The notes under the pieces: generated by a model
Databases searched by the model: none
Seen by the model: only the letters and a program-made list of their open reading frames with translations
What the model was told of the DNA's origin: nothing
Assembly: GCF_000801105.2 (NCBI RefSeq)
Contig: NC_079512.1
Location: 32,319,848-32,383,847, forward strand
DNA from: Raphanus sativus
Taxonomy: Eukaryota > Streptophyta > Magnoliopsida > Brassicales > Brassicaceae
Direction of reading: 5' to 3'
DNA: 64,000 nt
Position numbers and translations under genes: made by a program
Part shown: positions 61,066 through 64,000 of the stretch, piece after piece
How positions within the stretch are numbered: position 1 is the first letter of the stretch
Layout: the number at the start of each line of letters is the position of its first letter

Positions 61066-63310
61066 ATGGAGAAGCCATCATCAGAGCAAGGATCTCGGGA
61101 ACATCTGCTCCACCCTGAGTTTCCGGCGTCGCGTTTCCCCTTCCTCAGCATCGTCCTCTGGTTCGACCAGTCCAACAATCGCGGCACCGCTCTGCTTTCC
61201 TGGTCCGTCTTCTTCCTCCTCGTCGTCGGCGTTCCGATCATCTCCCACTTCGTCCTCGTATGCTCCGACTGCGATTTCCACCACCGACGCCCCTACGACG
61301 CCGTGGTTCAGCTTTCTCTCTCGATTTTCGCAGGAATCTCGTTCGTTAGCCTCTCCTATTGGTCCAGGAAGTTCGGGATGAGACGGTTCTTGTTCCTCGA
61401 CAAGTTGTGGGATATTAGCGACAAGGTTCGGATCGAATACGAAGCTGAGATTCAGGTAAAGTTAGTTTTGTTTTTTCTTTTAATTTGTTAAAATCATTAA
61501 AATCGTTCTGGATCGAAATATTAGAGAGGATGATATTACAAAGGCTACCTAATAGTTCCAAAAGAAAACAGAAGAAGAAGCTTTACCAAACGATGTTATT
61601 GATGTGATAGGAAGCTAGAAACTGACATATATTTACTAGTTATTAATTTCCAGTCTCGTTTTTCATTGCAGAACATAGTAAATCCAACAATCATTTTTCA
61701 CTTATTTTTGAATTTTTTCAACATTTCAGTTTTTTTTTTTTGAATCTTCATGTTTTAATTTAAAATAAACCATTCAAAGCTGCGAATCTTTTGATGTATA
61801 TCGTTCAAAAAAGGTTGAAATTATTTGAAAATGATTCATAAAATATCTAAACAATCATATTTCTTGTGGCCGACAAAATTTTGTTTTTTTTTTATTTCTT
61901 GTTGAAGCGTCACGCTTCATTTTCTTCTTCTCTTTTCGTAGATTACAAAAAAAAAAAAGAATCTTAAGAAAAAGTAAAAATAAATCCGACCTGCCGGAAT
62001 CGAACCAGCGACCTAAAGATTTGCTGTCACAGACTACAGTCTTCCGCTCTACCAACTGAGCTAAGGTCGGATGTTGTTTAGTAAGGTTTTAGTCTAATTA
62101 AATTTTGTTTCCTCTGTTTGTTCTATGATTAACAGAGATCAAAGAAACGGCTAATGATCTTCGTCCTCCCATCACTAACACTCGAAGCAACCTACAGAAT
62201 CTGGTGGTACGTCTCCGGCTCCAACCAGATTCCTTACCTCATCAACCCTCTTCTAAGCAACGTCGTCGCATGCACTCTCCAGCTCTCTTCTTGGCTTTAC
62301 CGTAACGCCATCTTCATCACCGTCTGCATCCTCTACCAGATCACATGTCACCTCCAGACTCTCCGTCTCAACGACTTCGCACGCTGCTTCGCCTCTGAGA
62401 TCACCGACGTCGGCTCAGCACTCGCCGAGCACCAAAAGATCCGTCGTAATCTGAGGATTGTTAGCCATCGTTTCAGGAGATTCATTCTCTTGTCTTTGAT
62501 TCTCGTCACCGGTACTCAGTTCATGGCGTTGCTTACCACCACGAGAGCTAGTGTTGCTGTTAATATCTACGAAGTTGGGGAGCTTGCGGTAAGAGTTCTT
62601 TTAAGAACATTACAAGATGATTTATAAATGTTTGGATTAATTAGTACTAATCAAATGTGTGTGTTTTTATTACAGTTATGTTCGTTGAGTTTGGTTACGG
62701 GAGTATTCATATGTTTGAGAAGTGCAACGAAGATAACTCACAAAGCTCAATCTGTAACAAGCCTTGCAGCTAAATGGAACGTGTGCGCCACGGTAGACTC
62801 GTTTGAGAACCTTCATGATGGAGAAACTCCTACAGCTTCAAATGTTGAGTCACAGATTTCAACATGTAGGAATGAGATGGATTTATCTGATGATGAGGAA
62901 GGAGAAGGAGACGATGAACTTGACAATACCAAGATACATCCTATCTACGCCAATACCATTTCTTATCAAAAACGTCAAGCTCTTGGTAAGATATTTTTTT
63001 TTTCTGGTTAAAAAACACTTAGCAAAACTACGAAACTGAATACTTGATGATTGTTCCGTTTTGCAGTGACGTATCTAGAGAACAACAGAGCTGGGATCAC
63101 AGTGTATGGATTCCTTGTGGATAGATCATGGCTGCATACCATTTTCGGCATTGAACTTGCTCTTCTTCTATGGTTGCTCAATAAAACAATCGGTATGTAT
63201 ATATATATTGTCTTAGGAGTCCAACTTCTCTTGTTTTAAACATAATCTTCTCATGGCATTCTTTTTGTAACTCTCTCTTTTTCTTTTTCTCTACAGTGAA
63301 CATACCATGA
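61066..63310 (+). CDS. MRB1: Multi-pass membrane protein, DUF3537 type (MRB1-like)
   Basis: Integral membrane protein of the plant DUF3537 family, whose molecular role is poorly known. Exons 61066-61455, 62136-62588, 62676-62985, 63067-63192 and 63297-63310 join in frame to 430 aa. Hydrophobic spans are visible, for example LLSWSVFFLLVVGVPIISHF, VVACTLQLSSW, FILLSLILVTGTQFMALL and IFGIELALLLWLL, with an acidic loop (DDEEGEGDDELDN) between the last ones. The final exon encodes only VNIP. The first intron is long (680 bp) and contains an antisense tRNA-Tyr gene. Position after IM matches At4g22270 (MRB1). Confidence 0.9.
61986..62070 (-). tRNA. tRNA-Tyr (GTA) with intron
   Basis: The minus strand reads CCGACCTTAGCTCAGTTGGT at its 5' end and CTGGTTCGATTCCGGCAGGT then CGG at its 3' end, which pair as a 7-bp acceptor stem. 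A box (TAGCTCAGTTGG) and B box (GGTTCGATTCC) are perfect. The anticodon arm has AAGACTGTA, then an intron of about 13 bases, then ATCTT. An intron here is normal for nuclear tRNA-Tyr of plants. CCA is not encoded, as expected. The gene lies inside the first intron of the MRB1-like gene on the opposite strand. Confidence 0.95.
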
Positions 63311-64000
63311 ATAAGGTATTTGAGAAAACATAATAAATTATAGGAGTGGATTGTTTTTTGGCATGTTGTATTCTCTAGAAGAGATGACGACAAAGAAGAA
63401 GAAGGGTAGACATTGTTTCGCGGTGGCGATGATATGTTATCTCCCTTCCTTCGGTTTTGTTTAATTACAAAGACGGAGTTGTGACAGAGTATTTTTGGGT
63501 TCAGTATACAAACACATGTACGTGATTCTAAAATATATATGTATCAATTCTGTATAGATGTTTGATTTGTTTTTGAGTTTAACTAAGACATGTATGATGT
63601 ATCGACTTTTAAGTTACTAGCTCTGATATGTATGCTTTGCAGTATAGAGTGATGAATAAAACATGGCATTTTGTAGCATTACACCGTATACAATCCATGA
63701 CTAGGTGTTTCACAGATTTTTTTAAAAAGAAAACAGGATTAAAAAGTCAATACAGCTTTGTAATAAGATTTCAAGGGAAAAGTCATTTTTATATTAAGAT
63801 CTCAATCAATCATATTAGTTAATTAAATAATAACAAGTGAGCTGGGCTAGAAGAGTCGCAACACTCTTGACTAAATACAAACTGAGGAATCATACTTCGA
63901 ATAGTAAATGGAGCATAATATTTATTTAAGCATTTACAATTGGGATCGTTATGTACACAAAGTCGCAGACAAACATAAACCTCATCCAAGAGGAAACAAG
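63311..64000. other. 3' flank of the MRB1-like gene
   Basis: Contains the likely 3' UTR and AT-rich sequence to the window end. No further gene is recognised. Confidence 0.6.

Overview
The window is nuclear DNA from a Brassicaceae plant. The genes are intron-rich, the spacers are AT-rich, and gene order matches a stretch of Arabidopsis thaliana chromosome 4 (about At4g22110 to At4g22270). Gene names come from protein motifs plus this order, recalled from knowledge; no database search was run. Exon borders were read by hand from GT/AG sites and reading frame, and every multi-exon model given closes in frame.

Layout. 33-2811 (-) alcohol dehydrogenase-like ADHL5; 3163-3527 a complete tiny LTR retrotransposon (TRIM); 4877-7798 (-) OSCA1.2/CSC1 osmosensitive channel; 13462-17074 (+) STRUBBELIG-family receptor kinase SRF8; 17702-19082 (-) EBS (BAH-PHD histone reader); 22007-23408 (-) PUX3; 24038-24511 (+) small coiled-coil protein; 25340-25533 (+) broken F-box start. 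The block is then repeated: 25461-26502 (-) EBS truncated and fused to antisense F-box sequence; 29428-30720 (-) second PUX3; 31304-31780 (+) second coiled-coil gene; 32617-33718 (+) F-box gene with one frameshift. Next come a non-autonomous Helitron (33850-34994), an intact F-box/DUF295-type gene (35925-37088, +), a Ser/Arg-rich protein (38102-39112, -), the K+ channel AKT2 (43917-47499, -), a defensin-like gene (49460-50139, +), ISU1 (51250-52171, -), fibrillin FBN1b (53786-54816, -), a RING protein (56029-56664, -), plastid terminal oxidase IM/PTOX (57368-59273, -), and an MRB1-like membrane protein (61066-63310, +) whose first intron holds an antisense tRNA-Tyr gene.

The most notable structure is a 7.4-kb direct tandem duplication (18116-25533 and 25531-32806). 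Its breakpoints lie in EBS exon 3 and in the F-box exon, with a 3-base GGC match at the junction. The junction makes a new gene: the EBS BAH domain with its duplicated upstream region, no PHD finger, and a 22-residue tail read from the antisense strand of the F-box fragment. The F-box fragment keeps its own upstream region and points into the truncated EBS, so convergent transcription could yield RNA antisense to EBS. The two copies diverge unevenly, which suggests gene conversion.

The genes form no operon or single pathway. They are a conserved syntenic series with roles in ion transport (OSCA1.2, AKT2), chromatin and flowering (EBS), CDC48 adaptors (PUX3), Fe-S assembly (ISU1) and plastid redox and lipid bodies (PTOX, fibrillin). 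The novelty lies in the tandem duplication and in the small transposons of the spacers.
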